Shown piece after piece: positions 48,828-56,974 of a stretch of 64,000 nt of DNA. Each line of letters begins with the position of its first letter. Within the stretch, counting starts at the first letter, position 1. The position numbers and the translations under genes were made by a program. The stretch comes from Jatrophihabitans_A sp035248685 (lineage in GTDB: Bacteria > Actinomycetota > Actinomycetes > Mycobacteriales > Jatrophihabitantaceae), in assembly GCA_035248685.1 (NCBI GenBank), contig DATFHF010000056.1, positions 58,660 through 122,659 on the forward strand, read 5' to 3'. Under the pieces are notes generated by a model, which worked only from the letters and a program-made list of their open reading frames with translations, made no database searches and was not told where the DNA came from.

Positions 48828-49843
48828 TCGATGTGTTGGTGGTCGGCGGCGGGCCGGTCGGACTGGCCAGCGCGCTGTACTGCCAGCGGGCCGGGTTGAC
48901 CGTCCGGGTGCTCGAGCAGCGGGCCGGGCCGATCGACAAGGCTTGCGGCGAGGGGCTGCTGCCGGCCGCGGTGCGCGCACTGGCCGAGTTGGGCGTGCGG
49001 CCGGCCGGCTGGGACCTCACCGGCATCCGGTACCTGAACCCGCGGCATTCGGTCGATGCGCGGTTTCGGCATGGCGTCGGGCGCGGAGTACGGCGAACCG
49101 AACTGCACTCCGCGCTGTGCTCGGCCGTCCTCGGCGTCGGCATTGTCGTCGATCAGCGCCGGGTCGCTGAGGTCAGCCAGCACGACGGATCGATATCGGC
49201 CGGCGGTGTACGTGCCCGCTACCTGATCGCCGCGGACGGCCTGCACTCGCCGATCCGTCGACAGCTCGGATTGGAGCAGCCGAGCCGGCGGGCGCCGCGC
49301 TGGGGCCAGCGGCAGCACTTCGCCGTTGCGCCGTGGACCGATCTGGTCGAGGTGCACTGGGGAACTGACGCGGAGGCATATGTCACGCCGACCGGGCCGG
49401 GTCAGGTCGGCGTGGCGCTGCTGTCCGCTCGCCGGCAGCCGTTCGAGCAGTTGCTGCGCGGGTTTCCGCGGTTGCTGGAGCGGTTGCCGGTCGGCGCGCC
49501 GGGGGCCGGTGTGCTCGGCGCCGGGCCGCTTCGGCAGCGGGTGATCGGCCGGGTGGCCGGCCGGGTGCTGCTGGTCGGCGACGCGGCGGGTTATGTCGAC
49601 GCGCTGACCGGCGAAGGCCTGTCGATCGGGTTGTTGACCGCCCAGCGGCTGGCCGCCTGCCTGGCTGCCGACCGGCCGGCAGCATATGAACGCGCCTGGC
49701 GGCAACAGACCCGCCGCTACCGGACGCTCACTGAGGCGCTGATCCTGGCCGCCGGCAACCGAGCCAGCCGTTCGCTGATCGTCCCCGCGGCGGCTCGGCT
49801 GCCAAGCTTGTTCTCCTCGATCGTCAACCAACTAGCCCGCTAG
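48824..49843 (+). CDS. FAD-dependent oxidoreductase/monooxygenase of the PKS operon
   Basis: The GTG start at 48824 gives 339 residues. It has the dinucleotide-binding VVGGGPVGLASALYCQRAGLTVRVLEQR, the CGEGLLP segment found in geranylgeranyl-reductase-like flavoproteins, a DG-type segment (LIAADGLHSPIRRQLGL) and the second FAD motif GRVLLVGDAAGYVDALTGEGLSIGLLTAQRLA. In position it matches SrsC-like hydroxylases that convert resorcinols to quinones. It could instead reduce a prenyl chain, which is plausible given the UbiA gene. Its stop overlaps the convergent MMPL stop by four bases. Confidence 0.88.
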   Translation: MIDVLVVGGGPVGLASALYCQRAGLTVRVLEQRAGPIDKACGEGLLPAAVRALAELGVRPAGWDLTGIRYLNPRHSVDARFRHGVGRGVRRTELHSALCSAVLGVGIVVDQRRVAEVSQHDGSISAGGVRARYLIAADGLHSPIRRQLGLEQPSRRAPRWGQRQHFAVAPWTDLVEVHWGTDAEAYVTPTGPGQVGVALLSARRQPFEQLLRGFPRLLERLPVGAPGAGVLGAGPLRQRVIGRVAGRVLLVGDAAGYVDALTGEGLSIGLLTAQRLAACLAADRPAAYERAWRQQTRRYRTLTEALILAAGNRASRSLIVPAAARLPSLFSSIVNQLAR

Positions 49844-51987
49844 GTTGCCGCAGCCACCGGCTCGCGCGGCTCGCGGCGTTCGGCGTGCGGGTGAGACGGT
49901 TCCACCCGCAGGATCCTGGCGATCCGGTCCGGCAGCCACCAGTTCCACGAGCCGAACAGCGAGACCAGCGACGGGACGAGCAGGGCCCGGACGATGGTGG
50001 CGTCGAGCAGGATGCCGAAGCCGAGGCCGGTGGCCAGCGTCTTGAGGTCGGTGCCCGGTCCCGAGGCCAGCGCGGCGAAGGCCAGGAAGAGGATCAGCGC
50101 CGCGCTGGTCACCAGCCGGCCGGTGCGGCCGACCCCCTCGATGACCGCCGCATCGGTCGAGCGGGCCGCGTCGTACTCCTCGCGGATCCGGGACAGGATG
50201 AACACCTCGTAGTCCATCGAGAGCCCGAACAGGAACGCGAAGACCATCAACGGGATCCAGAACGTCACGGCGCCGGTGCCCTCGATGCCGAAGATGGCCG
50301 TGGAGCCGTGCCCGTCCTGCCAGAACAGCACCATCAGGCCGAGCGTCGCCGCCAGCGAGACGATGTTGAGCAGCACCGCCTTGAGCGGCAACAGCATCGA
50401 GCGGAACGCCCGCGCTAGCAGGATGTAGGTGAGCAGCGCGATCAGGAACAGCATCAGCGGAAAATTGCCGTACACCGCATGCAGGAAGTCGATCTGGGCC
50501 GCTCCTACGCCGGCGACGCCGACCACGCCGGGCATCCCGTCAACCGCCGACTTCACCCGCTTGACCACACCGATGCTCTGCGAGTTGACCGTCTCCGACT
50601 CCGGCACGGCGACCACCACGGTCTGACCGGCCCGGCTGCTGCTCGGAGCATCGGAGACGAAGGCATGGCCCACGCCCGGTACGCCGGAGATCCGGGTCGC
50701 AACCTGCTGGGCTTGATCCGAGCGGACCAGCACCTCCATCGGGGTGAGCGAACCGGTCGACACACCACCGCGCTCCAGGGTTTGCAGCGCCTGGTAGGCC
50801 GGACCGCTCTTGGCCAGCGAGCTCGACGACGCCAGCCCGATCTTGATGCCGAGGAACACCCCGATCAACGCGAACAATGCGACCAGCGCCGTCCCGGCCG
50901 CCAGCCACCGGCGGCGGACCACCAGCGCCGCCCACCGGCTCCAGAACCGGCTGGCCCGGTTCTCATGGCGCAGCTTCGGCCAGTCCACCCGAGGGCCGAT
51001 GCCGCCCAGGATCGCCGGCGTCAGCGTCAGCGTGGTGGCCACACTGGCCAGCGGGATCAGCGCGCCGCCGTAGCCCATGCTGCGCATGAACGGCACCGGC
51101 AGCACGATCAGGGCGAGCAGGCCGATCGCCACCGTGACGCCGCTGAACAGCACCGCGTGGCCGGCGGTCTGCATCGCGACCCGCACCGCTTCGTCGTTCT
51201 CCCGACCATGGTCACGCTCCTCCCGCCACCGGGTGACCAGCAGCAGCGAGTAGTCGATGGCCACCCCGAGGCCGATCAGCGCGATCAGGAACTCGACGAT
51301 GAACGAGACATCGGTGAGATAGGTGATCGGCAACAGCATCAGAAAGGTCGCCAAGATCGAGACCGCGGCCACCGCGAGCGGTAGCAGCGCGAGGAAGGAG
51401 GCGAATACGAACGCGAGCACGATCAGCGCGCCCAATGCGCCGAGCAGCGTCTCGGCGACCACCCCGGGACCGCCGGTGGAATCGCCCACCGCCAGTGCGT
51501 CCTCGCCGGTGACCCCGATGGTTGATCCGGCCGGCGCGGCAGCCGTGGCGGCGGCTCTGATGGCCTCGGTCTGCAGGGTGGCGGTCGGTGACGGGTTGAA
51601 GCGGTAGAACAGGATTGCGTAGCCGGTCCGGCCGTCAGTCGTGCGGAATGCCTTGTCGCCGGTATTGGCCTCGTCTATCACCCGCACGTTCGGGACCTGC
51701 TGCTCGACGGCGGTGAAGACCTTACCGACGGCATCGGAGTTGCCGGCCAGTTGCTGGCCCGGCGGCACCGTCACCGAAACCAAGTACGGGTTGGTGTCCC
51801 CTCCGTTGCCGAGCAGTGCCTTGATCTGGTGAGCGGTCTCGGTGCCCGGTTGGCCGGGGAGTGAGAAGTCGACCGTCAGCCGACTGGTCGTCTTGCCGGC
51901 CAGCGCGATGCCGGCGATCAACACCACAACCCAGAAGGCCAGCACCCACCGGCGGTGACGCAGGACGAAGTCGGCAAGTCTGCCCAC
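49840..51987 (-). CDS. MMPL-family RND-type transporter
   Basis: I take the GTG at 51987 (VGRLADFVLRHRRWVLAFW), since AGGAGA stands six bases upstream; the ATG at 52029 lacks such a site. The 715-residue protein has two halves, each with a large extracytoplasmic loop and a bundle of five helices (EFLIALIGLGVAIDYSLLLVTRWREERDHG; MVFAFLFGLSMDYEVFILSRIREEYD), the conserved MMPL motifs. Such transporters export lipids and polyketides in actinobacteria. Its position beside the PKS operon suggests that it exports the product. Confidence 0.9.
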   Translation of the reverse strand: MGRLADFVLRHRRWVLAFWVVVLIAGIALAGKTTSRLTVDFSLPGQPGTETAHQIKALLGNGGDTNPYLVSVTVPPGQQLAGNSDAVGKVFTAVEQQVPNVRVIDEANTGDKAFRTTDGRTGYAILFYRFNPSPTATLQTEAIRAAATAAAPAGSTIGVTGEDALAVGDSTGGPGVVAETLLGALGALIVLAFVFASFLALLPLAVAAVSILATFLMLLPITYLTDVSFIVEFLIALIGLGVAIDYSLLLVTRWREERDHGRENDEAVRVAMQTAGHAVLFSGVTVAIGLLALIVLPVPFMRSMGYGGALIPLASVATTLTLTPAILGGIGPRVDWPKLRHENRASRFWSRWAALVVRRRWLAAGTALVALFALIGVFLGIKIGLASSSSLAKSGPAYQALQTLERGGVSTGSLTPMEVLVRSDQAQQVATRISGVPGVGHAFVSDAPSSSRAGQTVVVAVPESETVNSQSIGVVKRVKSAVDGMPGVVGVAGVGAAQIDFLHAVYGNFPLMLFLIALLTYILLARAFRSMLLPLKAVLLNIVSLAATLGLMVLFWQDGHGSTAIFGIEGTGAVTFWIPLMVFAFLFGLSMDYEVFILSRIREEYDAARSTDAAVIEGVGRTGRLVTSAALILFLAFAALASGPGTDLKTLATGLGFGILLDATIVRALLVPSLVSLFGSWNWWLPDRIARILRVEPSHPHAERREPREPVAAAT

Positions 51988-52110
51988 GAGCTGTCTCCTC
52001 TGCTTGGCGGCGCGCGTAGTGAGAGCCATCGTTCAGCGAATCCAGGCAGGACGCAACGACGTAACACCGCGGCTCAGGGTGTCGCATCCTGGAGTGGGTG
52101 GATTTCGGAG

Positions 52111-52136
52111 GGAACCTTATGGGGCGCTGCGCGTCT
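52111..52136 (+). promoter_or_regulatory. ECF-type promoter upstream of the sigma-factor operon
   Basis: GGAAC at 52111-52115 and GTCT at 52133-52136 are separated by 17 bases, the classic ECF sigma -35/-10 pair. A GTG (52144), in frame with the sigma gene, lies seven bases beyond GTCT. The element is nearly the same as the one at 53846-53871, so the sigma factor probably controls its own operon. Confidence 0.75.
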
Positions 52137-52194
52137 ATTACGCGTGACGACGTCTGCGGCCAGGTATGACGGTAGGCCAGGCTGGGGGAGCTTC

Positions 52195-52698
52195 GTGCGG
52201 GTAGAGACGGCCACCACCGAGCTCGGCTTCGACGAGCTCTACCGCACGCAGTGGCACAACATGGTCCGAGTGGCCCTGCTCCTGGTCGACGACCTGGAAA
52301 GCGCCAAGGACTGCGCGCAGGATGCGTTCGTCGGCCTTTACCGCAAACCGCCGCGGAACGCGGACGCCCAAATCGCCTACCTGCACCGGTCGGTGGTCAA
52401 TGCGGCTCGTTCGATGCTGCGCCGGCGCGGCACCGTCCGACGACATCTGCGCGGCGTGTATCCGCATCCGGTGGAAGCGGCCGACCATTCGGTGATCGTC
52501 GGCGCTGAGCATGCGGTCCTGATGGCAGCGCTTCGGCAACTGCCACAACGGCAACGAGAGGTCCTCGTCCTGCGCTATTGGTCGGAGCTGTCCGAGGCCG
52601 AGATCGCCGCCGCCCTCGGAATCAGGCCTGGCACGGTCAAGTCCGCCGCCAGCCGGGCGCTCACTGCGCTCGAGATGAAGCTAGGAGATCTGCGATGA
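52195..52698 (+). CDS. SigE-family RNA polymerase sigma factor (ECF-like)
   Basis: I choose GTG 52195 behind GGGGGAG (52184-52190), giving 167 residues; a leaderless start at GTG 52144 would add 17 residues. Region 2 reads FDELYRTQWHNMVRVALLLVDDLESAKDCAQDAFVGLYR, region 4 LPQRQREVLVLRYWSELSEAEIAAALGIRPGTVKSAASRALTALEMKL. The stop overlaps the ATG of the SecD-like gene (ATGA), with AGGAGA inside the sigma gene. It likely recognises the GGAAC-N17-GTCT promoters at 52111 and 53846, so the sigma gene and the two SecD-like genes form a regulon. Confidence 0.9.
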   Translation: MRVETATTELGFDELYRTQWHNMVRVALLLVDDLESAKDCAQDAFVGLYRKPPRNADAQIAYLHRSVVNAARSMLRRRGTVRRHLRGVYPHPVEAADHSVIVGAEHAVLMAALRQLPQRQREVLVLRYWSELSEAEIAAALGIRPGTVKSAASRALTALEMKLGDLR

Positions 52699-53774
52699 CC
52701 AGCCCGTCCGGCAGCCGGGACGTCGAAAGCCGGCTCGTCGCAGCATTGCAGGACACCGCGCGTCGCAACCTGTCCGACGCAACACCGCCACCGCGGTTCG
52801 ATCCGGACAGCTTGTCCGACTTGGACGACCGGCCGGACCTACCCAAAGGCGCCTGGGTGGTAGTGGTACTGGCAGCGGCCATAGTCGTTGCGGTCATCCT
52901 CGCCATGGTCCTGCCGAGCCGCAGGGTGCATTCCTTCGGGCCGGCTGGCCCTGGCCCAGCGTCGGGAACCTTCATCACCCTGCGCGCGCGAACCAATGGG
53001 CTCAGCGAGGCCGACCTGGACAAGGCACGGCAGGTCATCAGCGCTCGGGCCGTCGCGCTCGGCGCAGCGAACCCCAATGTGCAGATCGTCGGCTTCAATG
53101 AGATCACCGCGTTCCTGCCGGGGGTGGCGCCCAGCGCTCTCCAAGGTCTGGGCGTCGTCAACGCACTGCAAATCCGCCCGATAGTCATGCCGTGGTATCC
53201 GAACGGCCCGCCAGTACAGCCGCCGAGTAGCAGCCATCCGGTGGTCGATCCGTGGAAGTCGCTGGGCTTCGAGCCGCCGAAGGACGCGGCAGCCTACGTC
53301 GCGCTGAGCCGGTCCCAGCAGCTTGCCGTGCAAGCCGTTGTCAATAAGTGGAACTGCAACGACCTGTCGCCTGACCGGCCCGACGCACCGATCGTGACCT
53401 GTGATCAGGAGCGGGGTAACAGATTCCTGCTGGGACCGGTGCTCGCGGCCAGCAACGAGATCACCTCAGTAGCACCGGCCGCAAACGAAGAATCGATTGC
53501 CGACCAGTGGGAGCTTGCGGTCACCCTGAATCCGGCTGCCACCAGCCGGGTGAACGACTACATCGCCCAATTCCAGACGCCGGAAATCGTGGAGACCCTG
53601 GACAGCGTGCCGATCGCCGACGTCCTGCTGACAAAGCCGCTCACCGCGGACAGCACCATTATCGCCACCTGCTTCAAGAGCTACGACGAACGCGCGGCTA
53701 TCCAGCTGGCCGCGATCCTGAACGCCGGAGCCCTGCCGGCACCCTTCGACGTGGTCTCGGTAGAAGGCAGGTGA
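52695..53774 (+). CDS. Single-pass membrane protein with SecD P1-like external domain (paralogue 1)
   Basis: 359 residues. After a 55-residue cytoplasmic head there is one helix (WVVVVLAAAIVVAVILAMVL) and then an extracytoplasmic part: FITLRARTNGLSEADLDKARQVISARAVALGAANPNVQIVGFNEITAFLPGV, very like the P1 head of SecD (which senses or moves emerging proteins). The ending LAAILNAGALPAPFDVVSVEGR matches the point where SecD enters its next helix. The five other SecD helices are missing. Coupled to the sigma gene, the cytoplasmic head could be an anti-sigma region, so it may sense envelope protein stress. This is inference. Confidence 0.7.
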   Translation: MTSPSGSRDVESRLVAALQDTARRNLSDATPPPRFDPDSLSDLDDRPDLPKGAWVVVVLAAAIVVAVILAMVLPSRRVHSFGPAGPGPASGTFITLRARTNGLSEADLDKARQVISARAVALGAANPNVQIVGFNEITAFLPGVAPSALQGLGVVNALQIRPIVMPWYPNGPPVQPPSSSHPVVDPWKSLGFEPPKDAAAYVALSRSQQLAVQAVVNKWNCNDLSPDRPDAPIVTCDQERGNRFLLGPVLAASNEITSVAPAANEESIADQWELAVTLNPAATSRVNDYIAQFQTPEIVETLDSVPIADVLLTKPLTADSTIIATCFKSYDERAAIQLAAILNAGALPAPFDVVSVEGR

Positions 53775-53785
53775 CCGGGGCTAGC

Positions 53786-53831
53786 GCTCGAGGTGCTCAT
53801 GCCGTCGGGGGGCAGCATGAGCACCTCGAGC
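53786..53831. terminator. 17-bp perfect inverted repeat between the SecD-like paralogues
   Basis: GCTCGAGGTGCTCATGC (53786-53802) and its exact reverse complement (53815-53831) flank a 12-base loop, 12 bases after the stop of paralogue 1. No T run follows. It is a strong hairpin, most likely the terminator of the sigma operon; a regulatory hairpin is possible. Confidence 0.6.
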
Positions 53832-53845
53832 CGCTGATCTCGGGC

Positions 53846-53871
53846 GGAACCTAACCGGTCGCTTCGCGTCT
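53846..53871 (+). promoter_or_regulatory. ECF-type promoter of SecD-like paralogue 2; predicts a leaderless mRNA
   Basis: GGAAC (53846-53850), 17 bases, GTCT (53868-53871), then only seven bases to the ATG at 53879. The start is expected at or next to the ATG, and no ribosome-binding site is seen, so the mRNA should be leaderless. The -10 region (GCGTCTTTACG versus GCGTCTATTACG) matches the sigma-operon promoter. Confidence 0.75.
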
Positions 53872-53878
53872 TTACGGC

Positions 53879-54862
53879 ATGACATCGTCAGCGAATCGCT
53901 TCGGCGGCCGGCAGATCAGCCTCTGGACGCTACCGGTATTGGCGGCGGCCATCGTCGCCGTGGTTATCCTCGCCCTGTTCCTGCCGAACCATGGGCGGCA
54001 TTCGTCCGCCCTGGCGGCTAGCGATGAGCCCGGGACGTTCGTCACCTTGCGGGCGCGAACCGACGACCTCAGCGCGACCGACCTCAAGCAGGCCCAGCGC
54101 ATTATCAGCGCTCGGGCGGCCGCGCTCGGCGCGACGGATGCCGACGTGCGGATCGTCGGTTCGAAGGAGATCACCGCGTTCCTCCCGGGCGTATCGGCCG
54201 CCGAGGTAGGCCAATTGGGAACGGTCGATGCCTACCAGGTCCGTCCCTACATCATCGGCTGGACGCTGGCGCCGAAGTGGCCGATGTCGGTGCCGGTGAT
54301 CCCCGATCCGCCGGTGATCGACCAGTGGAAGTCGCTGGGCTTCACACCACCGAAGGACTCAGCCGGCTACTGGGCGCTGAGCAAGGACCAGCAGGATGCC
54401 ATTCGGGCCGTGATCACCAACTGGAACTGCAGCGACAAGCCGCTGAACCGGCCCGACCAACCGATCGTGGTCTGCGATCCGCTCGCCAACAAGTACCTGT
54501 TGGGACCGGTGTTTCTCACCAACGATGACATCCAGTCCTCAACGGTTGCCGAGCTGATCCCGCAGATGACCGCACGGCACTCGGCGATCAAAATCAACCT
54601 GTCAACTACCGGGCACCTGCACTGGGCGGCCTATAAGTTGCAGCACCCCTGGCCGGTGTTTCCCCACGACGTCTCCAATGGGGTGGCCTACCTGCTGGAC
54701 GATTCCGTTGTCACGGGGACCGACACTCAGGGGTCCGCGAACGGCGACCTCCAACTGCTGAGCGACTTCACCACCCAGAAGGTGGGCGCGGGGCTGGCCG
54801 CGAACCTGACCGGCGGGCCACTGCCGGCACCGTTCGATGTGGTATCGATCCGGAGCAGGTAA
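53879..54862 (+). CDS. Single-pass membrane protein with SecD P1-like external domain (paralogue 2)
   Basis: 327 residues, a clear relative of the preceding protein: shared FVTLRARTDDLSATDLKQAQRIISARAAALGATDADVRIVGSKEITAFLPGV, then KSLGFTPPKDSAGYWALS, and the C-terminal NLTGGPLPAPFDVVSIRSR. It has one helix (LPVLAAAIVAVVILALFLP) but a very short cytoplasmic head of about 15 residues, so unlike paralogue 1 it lacks room for an anti-sigma region. It has its own ECF-type promoter. The pair suggests a sensor (paralogue 1) and an effector (paralogue 2) in the same envelope response. Confidence 0.7.
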   Translation: MTSSANRFGGRQISLWTLPVLAAAIVAVVILALFLPNHGRHSSALAASDEPGTFVTLRARTDDLSATDLKQAQRIISARAAALGATDADVRIVGSKEITAFLPGVSAAEVGQLGTVDAYQVRPYIIGWTLAPKWPMSVPVIPDPPVIDQWKSLGFTPPKDSAGYWALSKDQQDAIRAVITNWNCSDKPLNRPDQPIVVCDPLANKYLLGPVFLTNDDIQSSTVAELIPQMTARHSAIKINLSTTGHLHWAAYKLQHPWPVFPHDVSNGVAYLLDDSVVTGTDTQGSANGDLQLLSDFTTQKVGAGLAANLTGGPLPAPFDVVSIRSR

Positions 54863-54865
54863 CGG

Positions 54866-56161
54866 CTAGCGGCTCGGGCGGTTGTCGATCAGCCGGCGCG
54901 CCTTGCCCATCGAGTACTCGATCGAGTCCGGGGCCAGCACTTCTACTTCGACGCTGACCCCGATCCGGTCCTTGACCTGCTGCCGCAACCGATCACCGGC
55001 GGCCGGGCGTGCGGATTCGGCTACGTCGTCGCGGGACTCCACCCGAACCGTCAACCGATCCAGCCGCTCGGGCCGGTCCAGCACGCACTGGAACTGCGGG
55101 GCGAGCTCGGGCACCCCGAGGATCAGCTCCTCGATCTGGGTGGGGAACAGGTTCACCCCGCGCAGGATGATCATGTCGTCGTTGCGGCCGCTGATCCGCT
55201 GCATCCGGCGCATGCTGCGAGCGGTGCCGGGCAACAGCCTGGTCAGATCCCGGGTTCGGTAGCGAATGACCGGCATCGCCTGCTTGGTGAGCGAGGTGAA
55301 CACCAGCTCACCCTCGGCGCCGTCCGGCAGCAGCTCGCCGGTGATCGGGTCGACCACCTCGGGGTAGAAGTGGTCCTCCCAGAGATGCAGGCCGTCCTTG
55401 GTCGCCAGGCACTCCTGGGCCACCCCGGGACCCATCACCTCGGACAGCCCGTAGATGTCGACGGCGTCGATGTCCAGCTGTTGTTCCAGTTCGGCGCGCA
55501 TCTGCTCGGTCCACGGCTCGGCGCCGAATACCCCGGTGCGTAAGGAGCATTGCGCCGGATCCAGGCCGGCCCGGCGCATCGCGTCGATGATCGTAAGCAT
55601 GTACGACGGGGTCACCATGATCACGTCCGGGGCGAGGTCGGTGATCAGCTGGATCTGCCGTTCGGTCATCCCGCCGGATACCGGGATAACGGTGCAGCCC
55701 AGCCGTTCGGCACCGTAGTGCGCGCCCAGCCCGCCGGTGAACAGGCCGTAGCCGTAGGCCACATGCACCTTGTCACCAGGACGGACGCCGGCCGCGTGCA
55801 GCGACCGGGCGACCAGCTGGCTCCACACATCCAGGTCGGCGGCGGTGTAGCCGACCACGGTCGGCCGGCCGGTGGTGCCGGACGAGGCATGGATCCGCGA
55901 CACCTGCTCGACCGGCACGGCGAACATCCCGTACGGGTAGTTCTGTCGAAGATCCTCCTTGCTGGTTAACGGAAAACGTGCTAGGTCGGTCAGCTCGCGC
56001 AAGTCTGTCGGGTGCACCCCGGCGGCGTCGAAGGCGGCGCGGTAGTGCGCGACGTTGTCGTAGGCATGTTGCAGCGACCACTGCATCCGGTCCAGCTGTA
56101 ACGCGGCAATCTCATCGCGAGAGGCGGTCTCGATGGCCTCCAACCCAGCCAGCTCGGACAT
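54866..56161 (-). CDS. paaK: Phenylacetate-CoA ligase
   Basis: The 431-residue protein starts at ATG 56161. It shows the PaaK adenylation pattern: LTSKEDLRQNYPYGMFAVP, the nucleotide-binding SSGTTGRPTVVGYT, GYGLFTGGLGAHYGAERLGCTVIPVSGGMTERQI, DIYGLSEVMGPGVAQEC, FTSLTKQAMPVIRYRTRDLT, ISGRNDDMIILRGVNLFPTQIEELIL and a C-terminal GKARRLIDNR. It activates phenylacetate with ATP and CoA at the head of the paa catabolic pathway. No other paa gene is in the window. It is divergent from a TetR gene, with a palindromic site between them. Confidence 0.93.
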   Translation of the reverse strand: MSELAGLEAIETASRDEIAALQLDRMQWSLQHAYDNVAHYRAAFDAAGVHPTDLRELTDLARFPLTSKEDLRQNYPYGMFAVPVEQVSRIHASSGTTGRPTVVGYTAADLDVWSQLVARSLHAAGVRPGDKVHVAYGYGLFTGGLGAHYGAERLGCTVIPVSGGMTERQIQLITDLAPDVIMVTPSYMLTIIDAMRRAGLDPAQCSLRTGVFGAEPWTEQMRAELEQQLDIDAVDIYGLSEVMGPGVAQECLATKDGLHLWEDHFYPEVVDPITGELLPDGAEGELVFTSLTKQAMPVIRYRTRDLTRLLPGTARSMRRMQRISGRNDDMIILRGVNLFPTQIEELILGVPELAPQFQCVLDRPERLDRLTVRVESRDDVAESARPAAGDRLRQQVKDRIGVSVEVEVLAPDSIEYSMGKARRLIDNRPSR

Positions 56162-56180
56162 GCCGCGAGCACCTCCATTA

Positions 56181-56196
56181 CCGAACGGCCGTTCGG
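56181..56196. promoter_or_regulatory. 16-bp perfect palindrome, probable TetR/PaaR operator
   Basis: CCGAACGGCCGTTCGG lies in the 94-base divergent region between paaK and the TetR gene. Its symmetry and size suit a TetR dimer, and its position 20 bases ahead of the paaK start would block that promoter. Confidence 0.7.
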
Positions 56197-56255
56197 GTAT
56201 GGTCGAGTCTGCCCGATGCCCTCAGCGGTGCACAAGTCAACCCAAGGAGGCAGCC

Positions 56256-56879
56256 GTGAACGCAGCGATCCCGGCATCTGCGGTTCGACCGGCCCGACGC
56301 GGCCGGCCCGGCTACGACCTGGACTCGTTGTTGGCGGTGGTGGTCACGGTCTTCAACGAGCGCGGCTACGACGGCACCTCGATGGAGGATCTGTCGGCTC
56401 GGCTGGGCATCGGCAAGTCCTCCATCTACCACCACGTTGAGGGCAAGGCCGAGTTGCTGCGGCTGTCGCTGGACCGAGCGTTGGACGCGCTGTTCGCTGT
56501 CACCGAAGAGCCGGCCGCGCTGCACGGCCCGGCCATCGACCGGCTGGAACACCTGGTGCGCCGCAGCGTGCAGGTGTTGGCCGCCGAGCTGCCCTACGTG
56601 ACGCTGCTGCTGCGGGTGCGCGGCAATACCGAGCTGGAACAGCACGCGCTGGCCCGGCGCCGAGAGTTCGACCACTTCGTCGGTGAGCTGGTGACCGCCG
56701 CCGCCCAGGCCGGTGAGCTGCGCGCCGATATCGAGCCCGGCCTGATCAGCCGGCTGCTGTTCGGCACCGTCAACTCGCTGATCGACTGGTATCGCCCGGG
56801 TCGCGGTCTCCAGCCGACCGAACTGGCGGACGCGGTGGTGGAGATGGTCTTCGGCGGCCTGCGGGTACGGCGCCCATAA
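56256..56879 (+). CDS. TetR-family regulator, probably of paaK
   Basis: GTG 56256 stands five bases after a perfect AAGGAGG; 207 residues. The DNA-binding domain reads YDLDSLLAVVVTVFNERGYDGTSMEDLSARLGIGKSSIYHHVEGKAELL. The C-terminal domain is helical (AIDRLEHLVRRSVQVLAAELPYVTLLLRV, LISRLLFGTVNSLIDWYRPG). The divergent layout with paaK and the palindrome between them argue for a PaaR-like repressor released by phenylacetyl-CoA. The ligand is inferred. Confidence 0.88.
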   Translation: MNAAIPASAVRPARRGRPGYDLDSLLAVVVTVFNERGYDGTSMEDLSARLGIGKSSIYHHVEGKAELLRLSLDRALDALFAVTEEPAALHGPAIDRLEHLVRRSVQVLAAELPYVTLLLRVRGNTELEQHALARRREFDHFVGELVTAAAQAGELRADIEPGLISRLLFGTVNSLIDWYRPGRGLQPTELADAVVEMVFGGLRVRRP

Positions 56880-56935
56880 CAGCTTGGCCAGCAATCGAGT
56901 GTTGCGTTTGACGGTGCTCAAGACTTAACGCAGCA

Positions 56936-56958
56936 TCTACACGACTACTCTGTGTAGA
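56936..56958. promoter_or_regulatory. Inverted repeat upstream of the giant DUF11 gene
   Basis: TCTACAC (56936-56942) and GTGTAGA (56952-56958) form a 7-bp perfect inverted repeat with a 9-base spacer, six bases ahead of the GGGAG ribosome-binding site. It could be the TetR gene terminator or an operator/hairpin in the leader of the DUF11 gene. Confidence 0.4.
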
Positions 56959-56974
56959 CAGCTGGGAGCCCTGT

